This document shows, piece after piece, positions 46,379-56,785 of a DNA stretch of 64,000 nt. Every line of letters starts with the position of its first letter. Position 1 is the stretch's first letter. The notes under the pieces were generated by a model. That model ran no database searches and was not told the origin of the DNA. It saw only the letters and a list, made by a program, of their open reading frames with translations. The stretch spans positions 124,001 through 188,000 of the forward strand of contig WTXI01000052.1 of NCBI GenBank assembly GCA_022376515.1. Direction: 5' to 3'. The position numbers and the translations under genes are program-made. This stretch comes from Lactifluus volemus. Lineage: Eukaryota > Basidiomycota > Agaricomycetes > Russulales > Russulaceae.

Positions 46379-48121
46379 ATGACCCACAGCGGTGATGTTC
46401 CTCCCATAGATGAGGAGACTCCCCTCCTTCCTTCGCAATTAGCATTCAAGAAGCCACCAGCCACTGTACCTTGGGCTCAAGTCTGGATTCTGCTTTTTAT
46501 CAACTCAACAGAGCCCTTCACACAACATGTCATCGATCCGTTCACACCAGAGGCATGACGTTTTCTATTCAACTCAATCAAGTCCTTTTTCTTACCCAAC
46601 ATCTCTAGTTCGTTCGCAATGTTGGGATCACCCATGGTGACGAGTCTCGCGTGGGATATTATGTTGGCTTGATGGTCAGATTCAGCGTCATCTCTCCACC
46701 TGTCTGCCCATGTCATTTTCTAGCAATTCATATTCTTTGCCACTCATGCTCTGACCATCTTATACTGGAGCAGGCTCTCCGATGTTGTTGGTCGTAAGCC
46801 GATCATCCTGATAGGTCTCTTTGGCCTCTCTTTGTCCATGTATTCGTTTGGGCTCTCGACCACTTATTGGGGCGCTATTTTTAGGTATGTATTTATGAAT
46901 CAATTTCTTTCCGCCACATTCTAATGTATCCCAGCCGGAGTCTCCATGGGGCTCTGAACGGCAACGCTGGTGTCATCAAAAGTATCGTTGCGGAGATCAC
47001 CAACCCCACAAGTCTCCCGCAGGTCCTTTCGTACACGCCTGCCGCATGGTCTACGGGTAATACACTCGGGTGAGTGAGGCCCGCTCTTGATGTGTCACTT
47101 TCACTAACGGTAACTTGTATAGCCAGCTGATTGGAGGCTTACTCTCACGTCCCGCAGACCAGTTTCCTAACGCTTTTGGAAATTCTCAGTTCCTGAAGAA
47201 GTACCCGTACTTCCTTGCATGCGCAGTTCCTGCCACTTTTTCGGCGCTGGTTTGGGTACTGACGTACGCCTTTCTGCGGGAGGTAGGCGTGAACGCAATT
47301 GTATTCGACTCAGGCCCACAGTTCACCGTTCATAGACCGTTCCATCTCCGGTAACATTTCGCAGTCTTCTGAAGAAGCAACCGCGACCCTCGTCTGCGGA
47401 GATACCTGAATCCCCATATCCTCTTCGCCGGTTGATGACGCGAAGGGTAATAGTGCTGGCTGTGATCAATTATGGGACTCTTACCCTAGTTGAGGTTTCT
47501 TATGTCGCGATCCAGCCTCTATTCTTCAGCACGCCTGTCAGTAGAGGTGGCCTCGGACTGGCTCCACCAGCAATTGGGAAGATTCTTGCGTCCTTCGGGA
47601 TACTCAATAGTGTCTTTCAGTTTACTTGCTTCGCGCGTGCTAACGCTCTGTGGGGCACAAAGCGAGTTTTTGTCGGCGGGCTGCTCTGTGCGATCCCGGT
47701 CTACCTACTCTTTCCCGTGATGAATGCCTTGGCCCGTGCTTACGGTGTGGGCCGGGTTGTGTACTCAGCTGTTGCCCTTCATGTCATTTTTGCTTGTGGT
47801 TTATCCTTGTGCCATGGTACATTGTCCTCACCGCCACTAATCAGGTGGCACTGAACTAATATGGTTCTTACAGGGTGTATCAACATTTATATATCTGCTG
47901 CATCTCCCAACCGTGCATCTTTGGGCGCGACAAATGGGCTTGCCCAACTCCTCGTCTCGATCACGCGTACTATTGGCCCAGCAATCTCTACTTCTCTCTT
48001 CTCTCTATCAGTAGCGGAAGGATATTTAGGTGGTGGACTTGTATATGCCGTGTTCATTTCCATATCATTAGTTGTAGTTGCCTTTGGAACGACCCTTCCA
48101 CGGCAAGTGTGGCAATCATAG
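46379..48121 (+). CDS. M3: major facilitator superfamily transporter, array copy 3
   Basis: ATG at 46379 (MTHSGDVPPIDEETPLL). Same exon plan as M1, including the GC-AG first intron, and all frames intact; about 474 residues. Five residues (DVAER) are missing from the cytoplasmic loop before the seventh span (AEIPESPYPLRRL). Motif A is intact (SRLSDVVGRKP). Exon 4 reads LHGALNGNAGVIKSIVAEI, closer to M4 than to M1 and M2. This suggests that M3 and M4 form one pair and M1 and M2 another. Confidence 0.88.
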
Positions 48122-48353
48122 CGTTGCCACGCTATACCTATCACACTATCAAAGGGACATAATGACATCAGAGTAACGACTTGGATACTGATGTTTTGTA
48201 ACACTGTGACTTATTATCTCAGTTGTCACCGTATATTTCCCAAAAATATACATTAATGGTTGGCTTTAGAGAAGCAAGCAACACATCGGCAGGATCAACC
48301 CAATGTATAGTAGCAGTTCAACGCGGGAACTTAATGGTCTCGGTACCAGACGT

Positions 48354-49212
48354 TCTATGACTTTGGAGTTCAGGCCAACTAGTCGACCGACCGTCACGGT
48401 TCAGAGTCCTGCTGTACCGGAAACCCCGTCTTCTACATCGAACTGCCACCATCCGATGACTACGTCCGAGTCGGCATGGTCTCACTCGTCGAAGCCCCTC
48501 CTGAACCGCCCGTCCCCTCTCAATTTTTTTGCGCGTAATACGCAAGTCCTTCCGTGATTTGAACGATCTCCCCTGAGTATCACCGACTGTGACCGTCGAC
48601 TTTGACTCGAATGATTCGGACCAAGCGCGCGTAGCGGGCACAACTGGTCCTGGCAGGTCCTGGTATACTGGCCAGATACGCGACCTGCCAGTGGACCCTG
48701 CGAGGTGGTAGTAGTAGCTCGAGCACGCGCAAGCTCCCTGCACCCTCTGGTCACTCATTCGCACCTCAAATGGCTCTGGCTCGGCGGCGTCCAGCAAGAG
48801 GGGGTAAGTACGCAACTCCTGGCGGCACACGCGTGCATCCTCCGCATACGTATCCCCGTTCCCCCGTTCGCGCTGTCACCCCAACCTCTTTACCTCTATC
48901 CTTTCACTCACGCCATGCCAACACCGCCGCACCCACCATCGCCGACCTCGTCATCGTCACCATTGCCATCGCCATCGCACTCACGTCAGCCCAATGGGAG
49001 TGACGAGATATTATCGCCGCAATCGTCGCCGTTTCCATCGTCATCACTATCGCCATGATCATGATCATGCTCACACCAGCCGAATGGTGCCGTCCAGCAG
49101 GTATCGCCCCGGCCGAGTGCTCAATCTGACTTTTCGCGACAGCCGTATCTTTATATGGTCGCAATACCTCCCGGATATCTGCCCAGCCCGGTGGATCCGT
49201 CTCGACTGATGT
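48354..49212 (+). pseudogene. P4: 5'-truncated, decayed copy of the proline-rich gene
   Basis: Starts at the shared CTATGACTTTGGAGTTCAGGCCAAC join. Similarity to P1 runs through the DLNDLP region (now frame-shifted by a T-run), SDQARVAGTTG, SWYTGQ, the GGTAAGT donor, and the tail up to CGTCTCGACTGATG. Several indels and stops break the frame. It is followed directly by the M4 upstream region. Confidence 0.72.
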
Positions 49213-49276
49213 AACAGGTCTATACAGTATCAGAGACGCTCAACAATGGGTAGTGCCGATATCCCATTCAATTTAT

Positions 49277-49282
49277 CACGTG
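49277..49282. promoter_or_regulatory. CACGTG E-box upstream of M4
   Basis: Equivalent to the M1 site, in the context ATCACGTGACAGGTG, 236 bp before the M4 ATG. Confidence 0.45.
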
Positions 49283-49517
49283 ACAGGTGTCGATGGAATG
49301 GAATTGGAATCATTGGAACATTTTGACAAGCAGTGTGAGGTAAAATTCTCGGACTAAGTTACTAACCCTCTCACGAATAAGAATGCAGGGTCTACAAGAT
49401 GACAAGAATCACAAGATACCGAGGAGAAGTAGGAGATCAATCGATCAATTATGGTAAGGATACATAAAGTGGAGGAGCTGATCTCCCGAAGTAATTAATT
49501 CACCTCTTTTGCCCACA

Positions 49518-51271
49518 ATGGCTTGCAACGGTGATGTTCCTCCGGGAGATGAGGAAACTCCCCTCCTTCCTTCGCAATTAGCATTCAAGAAGCCACCAAC
49601 TCCTGTACCTTGGGCTCAAGTCTTGATTTTGCTTTTTCTCCAGTTGGCAGAGCCACTTACATCCCAGGTCATATATCCCTTCACACCAGAGGCACGCCAT
49701 TTTCTCTTCAACTCGATCAAGTCCTTTTCTCACTCCAATATCTCTAGTTCGTTCGCAATGTTGGGATCACCCATGGTGATGAATCTCGCGTGGGATATTA
49801 TGTTGGCTTGATAGTGAGATTCAGCGCCAGTCTCTCTACGTGTCTGCCCATGACATTTTCTAGCAATCCATATTCTTTGCCACTCAGGCTCTGACCACCT
49901 TACACTGGAGCAGGCTCTCCGGTGTTGTTGGCCGTAAACCGATTATCCTTATAGGTCTCTTTGGCCTCTCTTTGTCCATGTATACATTTGGGCTCTCGAC
50001 TACTTATTGGGGCGCTGTTTTTAGGTATGCATTTATTAACTCTATGCCGCCCAATTCTAACGTATCACAGCCGGAGTATCAATGGGGCTCTGAACGGCAA
50101 CTCTGGTGTCATCAAAAGTATCGTTGCAGAGATCACCGACCCCACAAGTCTCCCGCAGGTTTATGCGTACATGCCTGCCGCATGGTCCACGGGTAGTACA
50201 GTCGGGTGAGTGAGGTCTGCTCTTGACTTGCTGCTTTTATGAATGAAGCTTGTAAAGCCCTATGATTGGAGGTTTACTCTCACGTCCTGCGGACCACTTT
50301 CCTAACACCTTTGGAAATTCTCAGTTCCTGAAGAAGTACCCATACTTCTTTCCATGCGCAGTTCCTGCCACTTTTTCTGCACTGGCGTGGGTAATGACGT
50401 ACGCCTTTTTGCGGGAGGTAGGCATGAACGCAATTTTATTTGACTCAGGCCCACAGTTCACCATTTATAGACCGTTCCTTCTCCGGTAACTCTTCGCAGT
50501 CTTCTGAAGAGGCAACAGCGACCCTCGTCTGCGGAGATACCTGAATCAGATAATGCAGAGAGGCCATATCCTCTTCGTCAGTTGATGACGCGGAGGGTAG
50601 TAGTGCTGGCTGTGATCAACTATGGGACTCTTTCCCTCGTTGACATTTCTTATCGCGCGATCCAGCCTCTATTCTTCAGCACGCCCGTCAATAAAGGTGG
50701 CCTTGGACTGGCTCCACCAGCAATTGGGAAGATTCTTGCGTGCTCCGGGATACTCAATATCGTCTTTCAGTTTACTTGCTTCGCGCGCGCTCACGCTCTG
50801 TGGGGTACAAAGCTAGTTTTTGTCGGCGGGCTGCTCTGTGCGATCCCAGTCTACGTGCTCTTTCCCGTGATGAATGCCTTGGCCCGTGCTTACGGTGTGG
50901 GCCGGGTTGTGTACTCAGCTGTGGCCCTTCAAGTTACTTTTGGTTGTGGTGTATCCTCGTGCTACGGTATATTGTCCTCACCACTAGTAATCCAGTGCCA
51001 CTGAACTAATATGGTTCTTACAGGGTGTATTTTCATCTATATTTCTGCTGCATCCCCCAACCGTGCATCTTTGGGCGCGACAAATGGGCTTGCCCAACTC
51101 CTCGTCTCGATCATGCGTGCGATTGGCCCAGCAATCTCTACTTCTCTCTTCTCACTATCATTAGCGGAAGGATACTTAGGTGGTGGGCTGGTATATACCG
51201 TCCTCCTTGCCATATCCTTAGTTGCAATTGCCTTTGGAACGACCCTTCCACGGCAAGTGTGGCAATCATAG
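49518..51271 (+). CDS. M4: major facilitator superfamily transporter, array copy 4
   Basis: ATG at 49518 (MACNGDVPPGDEETPLL). Seven exons as in M1, all frames intact, about 479 residues. It is the copy closest to the wider family: span 1 reads LFLQLAEPLTSQVIYPF, where M1-M3 have drifted. Its first intron also starts with GC (GAG|GCACGC). A notable change is in motif A: SRLSGVVGRKP, with Gly where the conserved Asp stands in M1-M3. That Asp takes part in the conformational switch of these transporters, so activity may differ. No P copy follows it; the array ends here. It may represent the ancestral locus. Confidence 0.9.
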
Positions 51272-51722
51272 CGTTGCCACGCTATACCTATCACGCTATC
51301 AAAGGGGCATAATGTCATCCGAGTAACGACTTCGAGGGTGCTGTAACACTAATACCTCAGATTCACAGATACTTGCACAGATGGTCACTATATATATGAA
51401 CGTAAATGATTGGCTTTAGAGTAGCAAGCAAAACATCGGCAGAACTTTCGATAAATTGAATAATAATTTAAATTCACACATTGAATTGCTCGGGTTCTGT
51501 TATTATAAATGAGTCAATAAAACCCTCCGTCGTCATCGATGACGATGAGGCCATTGAGTCGGACGTTATAGGTAACCGATTATATAACCCGTTCGCTACC
51601 TTAGTCCCGGTTGAGAGCGGCTAAAACACCTCATGGCCATGGGCGCGCGCGGAGCGCCGAATTGCTAAACCCCCCACCCAGGGGCATCCCACTCCCTGTC
51701 ACATCTTTATTACTCTTCCACA
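51272..51722. other. End of transporter array and tubulin upstream region
   Basis: Array similarity fades after about 51430. A CATCATCGTCATCG-like short repeat lies near 51530. Nothing else was recognised before the tubulin ATG. Confidence 0.5.
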
Positions 51723-54418
51723 ATGGCCAGAGAAATTATCAATATACAGGTAACGTTTCGAAAAAAAAAAAAGTCGTGCACGTTGATTGATCTCTTCTTA
51801 TGCAACTACGCGCAGGCCGGCCAGGTAAATACTGCAAAAGCTTTCCTCGTGAACGGAACGGAACGTTCAAAAATGTATTTTAAAACAGGCCGGAAACCAA
51901 ATTGGCGAGAACTTTTGGAAGATGCTCCTTGCTGAACACGGGCTCGACCAGAATGGGGTGCGTCTGGCCGCCGTCTTCTCTCTCGTTCGCCGAGACGTTT
52001 TGCTGGCAGGCCAGAACTGACGTAAACTTTGGTTCATGTAGATGTACCACGGTGCCGACCCACTACAGCTCGCGCGCGTGAGTAATCACCGCAAAAAAAT
52101 TTCTTCTTTCCGCGACGATCTCATTCCTTGCGAACCCAAAGGTGGGGACGTACTTCTCCGAGGTCAACTCGGGACCGACGGCCAAGTATGTTCCGCGCAG
52201 TGTTCAAATTGACCTCGAGGCCGGCGTATGCGATCGGGTACGTATCATCACCTAGATCCGGGCACTTCTATCCTTTGTCGCTCACCGAAAGGTGATTATT
52301 CTTTAGATACGTACCGGACCCACCGGGTCGCTCTTCAGGCCCGACACGTTCATCTCTGGAGAAGGCGGAGCGGGAAATAACTGGGCAAAAGGCTGTTCGT
52401 TTTTGTTCCTTTTGCTGATTGCGTTCGGCTCATGCCCTGCTCGTAAACGCTCGGATCAGTCTATACTGATGGTGAGTGTCAATGCTCTGCAAAATTTTCC
52501 CAGCCTGCCTGAGTTTATCGATTCAACCTCCTTGTCTAGGTGCCGAGTTGGTCGACAGCATCATGGTGGGGTTACTTGACCTGGTCGGAATTGTATCTCT
52601 TCTGTCGTTCTTATTGCGACCCTGTGTAGGATGTCCTTCGGAAGCAGAGCGAGCCTTGCGATGCCCTTCAGGGATTTCAGATCATCCACTCACTCGGTGG
52701 GGGTACCGGTGCTGGGCTAGGATGCCTCCTTCTGTCCAAGCTGCGGGAAGTGCGTTGTTCGACGTGCTTCTGCATAAAGTCATGTTCACATGACCGCTGG
52801 CGTGTAGGAGTACCCGGATCGAATGTTAGCCACGTTTTCGATCCTGCCATCTCCAAAGGTCTCGGAAACGGTCGTTGAAGTAAGTTGCGCCATTACCCAT
52901 GCTGTATTTGCTCGTTGATACTGAACGCACCATTCCCAGCCGTACAACGCGCTGCTTTCCGTTCATCAGCTTGTTGAGAACAGTGATCTGACCGTTTGCA
53001 TTGACAACGAAGCCCTGTACGCGATTTTGTTTTCTTTACTTCACTCGTGTGTGGATCTCCTAACCGATCTTAAGATACGACATATCAACCCGGGCGCTGA
53101 AAGTGAAGAGTCCGACATTTGATAATCTCAATAGCGTAGGCGGACCAACCTAGCAACAACCTACGGTTATTGATCGCCCTTTTGCGTAGATTATTTCGCA
53201 GGTCATGTGCGGAGTAAGCACCAGCCTCCGGTTCCCTGGTCAACTTAATGGGTCAGTCAGCTATCTAGAATTCGGTGCTTTCGCTGATTCGGGGTATCGT
53301 TTAAGCGACCTTCGGAAATTGTGCCTGAACCTCATACCCTTCCCTCGTGTGCGTGGTTTTCTCTTGATGATCGCGTAGTGTGACATCTCAATCGTCCTCT
53401 TAGTTGCATTTCTTGGTACCGAGTTATGCTCCACTCTTTGATCCAAAAACACATATGTTCCAGCGCGTCTCAGTCCCCGATTTGACTAATGCGTGCGTAC
53501 CTCTCATTTTTCTGAAGCAGCAGCAAACCTGATGACGCTTATTACTAGCCTTTTTGACCGTAAAAACCTCTTGGTTGCGTGCGACCCACGCTTTGGGTCG
53601 GTGATGTTTTCATGGCAGCGGTGAATTACAACTCAAACTTGAAGCATGCAGGCGCTTCTTGACCGCGGCAACTATTTTCCGCGGCAAGATATCCTCCCAA
53701 GAAGTCTGTTTGTTCTTGCCGTTCTCTACAGGCATTATCCGCTAACTATTCGTCCCAGGCTGAAGTACGTGTGTTTCCTGTGCCCGTGGCGGAGGCACTG
53801 ATGCTGTCCTTTACAGTTCACTGTGCAACAATTACAGCAGAAGAACTCTCATCTCTTTGTCGAGTAATTCTTACCACTTTTTTCATTATTATGGGCCAAG
53901 CCTGTATTAATGCCCTCTGGATAGGTGGATTCCAGACAACGTGTCGGTGACTCTATGTTCAGTGCCGCCTGTAGGACATAAACAATCAGCGACTTGCCTT
54001 GCAAACACTACGGCCATTCAGGAACTGTTCACTCGTAATCTGTCCCAGGTCAGCCATTTCAAAGGCCCATTTCTAAGTAGTTGGCTGAACAAATCGCAAT
54101 AGTTCACGACCATGTATAAGCGTAAGGCTTTCATGCATTGGTATACAGGAGAGGGAATGGACACGTTGGAGTTCTCGGAAGCGGAGAGCAACACTCACGA
54201 TCTAGTGTAAGTTCTTTGAGCCTTTGATTCTTGGGTACCTCACCGATGATCGATGATGCAGAAATGAGTACCAGCAGGTAGGGCTTGTGATCCCACCCTA
54301 TCTTGATCAATCTCTAATCTCTCCTGACATTTAGTACCAAGAAGCCACTGCCGACGCTGATGAAGCCGAATATGAGCATCTCAGTGAGCCCGGCCAATCA
54401 GCGCCCAGCGAGACTTAG
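51723..54418 (+). CDS. Divergent beta-tubulin
   Basis: Microtubule subunit; GTP-binding. At least 15 exons. The first three are 51723-51749, a 9-nt microexon 51816-51824 (Ala-Gly-Gln) and 51889-51957, joining as [22 protein letters not shown]. Beta-tubulin blocks follow in order: [36 protein letters not shown], the GTP signature in [127 protein letters not shown] and [10 protein letters not shown]. The acidic tail ([12 protein letters not shown]) ends at TAG 54418. Many normally invariant positions differ, and the start MAREIINIQ is unusual for beta-tubulin. It is probably a second, specialised paralogue rather than the main TUB2. A few middle exon joins are not resolved. Confidence 0.85.
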
Positions 54419-54686
54419 AAGGTCGAAAATGAGCGTTGATCTCTCTAAAGAGTCTTGTTTTTTTTTCTTTTCTTCTCGTTTTACTTTCTCAGAAACCGAT
54501 TGCAATTTTTCACCTTATGAAGAACCCGCTCTATACTGTACGGTGCTTTTTGTTGCAGGAAAACGTTTCTAATTTCACTTTGGATAAAATAATTCTTTGT
54601 CGCGAATAAATAAATAAATAAGTAATAGACAGCATAATTAGCTGACCACCAGCCCCAACGAGTTGCGCGTGCCCATATAAATTACG

Positions 54687-56098
54687 ATGACTACACTGAC
54701 CATCTCTGCCACTGGCAAGTTAACACTCTTTCGGGGCTTTCCCATCGTACTCAAGGTCGACAAGCCCGCGGATGTTGCAACAGTCGCGGATGTAAAGGCA
54801 ACGCTGGCAAAAAGGGACCCTCGGGTACGATCGAACCCCCACATACGCCCCATAGCCGCGTTTGCTCATGAGCGCACGCGTCTTACAGTTGTATGTCGAA
54901 CGGCAAAAGCTTACACTCAAGGGAGGGTCCAAAGCCCTCGAAGATGACGCGATCCTGGCGGCTGCAGGCGTGCTCGATGGAAGCGAAATGGTGGTCAAAG
55001 ATCTAGGGCCGCAGGTCAGCTGGAGGACCGTGTTTATGACCGAATACGTGCGTTCTTTTTCCTGCGTGCCCAACCTTATCGTCGGGTGTCGTGACCAAAA
55101 AAAAAACTAGGCTGGTCCGCTCGTCATTCATCCTATATTTTATTATCTTCCCAAAGCATTGTACGGTGACGAGGTGCAACACAGCCAACTGCAAAAGTGC
55201 GTCCCTTTTGTCTGTTTTAATCTGCTGAGCTTTGCTGCACATGGAAGACTGGCTAGGTATGTATATGCGATGGTAATGTTACACTTTGCGAAGCGCGAGC
55301 TCGAGTCTGTGTTGTATGTCGAAGCCCACCAACTACTTTCACTTGACCCGTCTTGATCATTCTTCTTTCTAGTGTCCATCGCTTCTCGCATGCGACCATG
55401 CCTTTGAGGAATATCTTCAAGAAGTACGCATCCCCGTTGTCTCAATTCCGAGATACCTTGTCTAATATGTGTTCAGCTCGATCCATTATCATATATTATC
55501 GGGTATCCCTTCTTCTGTTTCATAACCCTGGCCACCAACTAACACCCTCGCAGGGCTATTCCTTGCGTATCCAATTTATGGCCCAACATATTCCGCCGAC
55601 TCGCTCTACATTAGAGGCACATTGCGGTCTAACCCAAACTTCCTTTGGACCTGTGCTGGTGTCTGGCTCGTGCGTGGACATGACGTTCCCCACTCTCATG
55701 AAACCTGACGATGATCGCTTCTCATTCCAGTTTGCCGAGTTATCCAACCTGCACACTCATCTGACCCTGCGTAACTTGCGCCCCCTGGGGACAAAGAAGC
55801 GCGCAATCCCATATGGATACGGCTTTGGGCTGATTTCTTGTCCCAATTACTTTTTTGAAAGTGTGGCTTGGGCTGCAGTCGCCTACATGTCAGGTTCTTG
55901 GGCAGGTACGATGTTACCAACGTTTGACCCAAAGGTCGACAACTGACCACCTACTCTACTGGATTAGCATGGCTATTCTGGGCGGTGTCAACCGCCCAAA
56001 TGATGAGCTGGGCCGCGAAAAAGCAGTGCGCATATAAGAAGGAATTTGGCAAGGAGTACCCTCGCCAGAGGAAAGCCATGTTCCCGTTTTTGTTCTGA
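54687..56098 (+). CDS. TSC13: Very-long-chain enoyl-CoA reductase
   Basis: ER membrane enzyme that performs the last reduction of each very-long-chain fatty acid elongation cycle, feeding sphingolipid synthesis. Eight or nine exons join in frame from the ATG at 54687 (MTTLTISATGKLTLFRGF) to the TGA at 56096-56098. An N-terminal ubiquitin-like region includes LYVERQKLTLKGGSKALEDD. Then come GPQVSWRTVFMTEY, HFAKRELESV, VHRFSHATMPLRNIFKN, AELSNLHTHLTLRNLRP, GTKKRAIPYGYGFGLISCPN and the C-terminal FGKEYPRQRKAMFPFLF. The steroid 5-alpha-reductase-type catalytic region with conserved Lys and Tyr (KKRAIPYGYGF) is present. The splice joins agree with the family without gaps. Length about 310 residues, normal. 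Confidence 0.93.
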
Positions 56099-56785
56099 TC
56101 GGGCCGTCTGGCATCATCCTCCCAATACACCCCTCGCAAATTAGAGTAGTGGGCATATCTACACGAGCGTTGTAGTGACACATTGGGCCTACGATCGCGT
56201 AGAAGCCCCTTAATGTGACGTAGATTTTTCCCTTCGAACACCAGCGCGCTAAGTTGTCCTGACCCTACTAGTAACGTTATGCATATTGGGACTACACTAT
56301 ACATTACCAGACATGTCACACTAGGATCAAGCCCGCTCCAATGTGACGAGGCAGTGCTCTCTGACTCGGATGCGCTCTCGCACCAGCACCTGGTGCGCCA
56401 CTAGTGAAGCGAAAGAGGAGGGCCGAAGAAACGAAGAAAGTGAAGGAGGCTGCAGAAAAGTATGACTGACAGCCTAGCAATGTCCTGTATTCCTTTTTTC
56501 TTTGGCGTGGAGCTGAACAAAAAAAGAAATACAGGACATCGCTAAGCTGGAGAGATGGATCTCCTCAACCAGTCGACCCCACGGCGACCCGGAGGCAACC
56601 CAGGTAGCTCCGCCAGACCACCTCCCATGCCATTATTCCGATGCGTGTTGCGAATGAAGGAGGGAGCTGACGTTGAGGTCACTCAGACTTGTGCACTCGA
56701 AACAACAATCATCCGATACACAAAAACTAATAAAACCGTCATACAAAGATTGAATGTGAACGTAAACGTCTTAACTCTGGGTATA
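56099..56785. other. Intergenic stretch with a hairpin-forming inverted repeat
   Basis: Between the convergent ends of TSC13 and the F-box gene. No gene is supported. An inverted repeat is listed separately. Confidence 0.5.
56471..56547. repeat. Inverted repeat (about 28-nt arms, 20-nt loop)
   Basis: The left arm AGCCTAGCAATGTCCTGTAT..., ending in a T-run, is matched in reverse complement by A-run...ATACAGGACATCGCTAAGCT with two or three mismatches. It could be a foldback element, a 3'-end structure for the convergent genes, or a remnant MITE. Confidence 0.75.

Noticed and set aside
54360..54572. 70-codon frame overlapping the tubulin 3' end
   Set aside because: It overlaps the true acidic tail of the tubulin in another frame and continues into T-rich 3' sequence.
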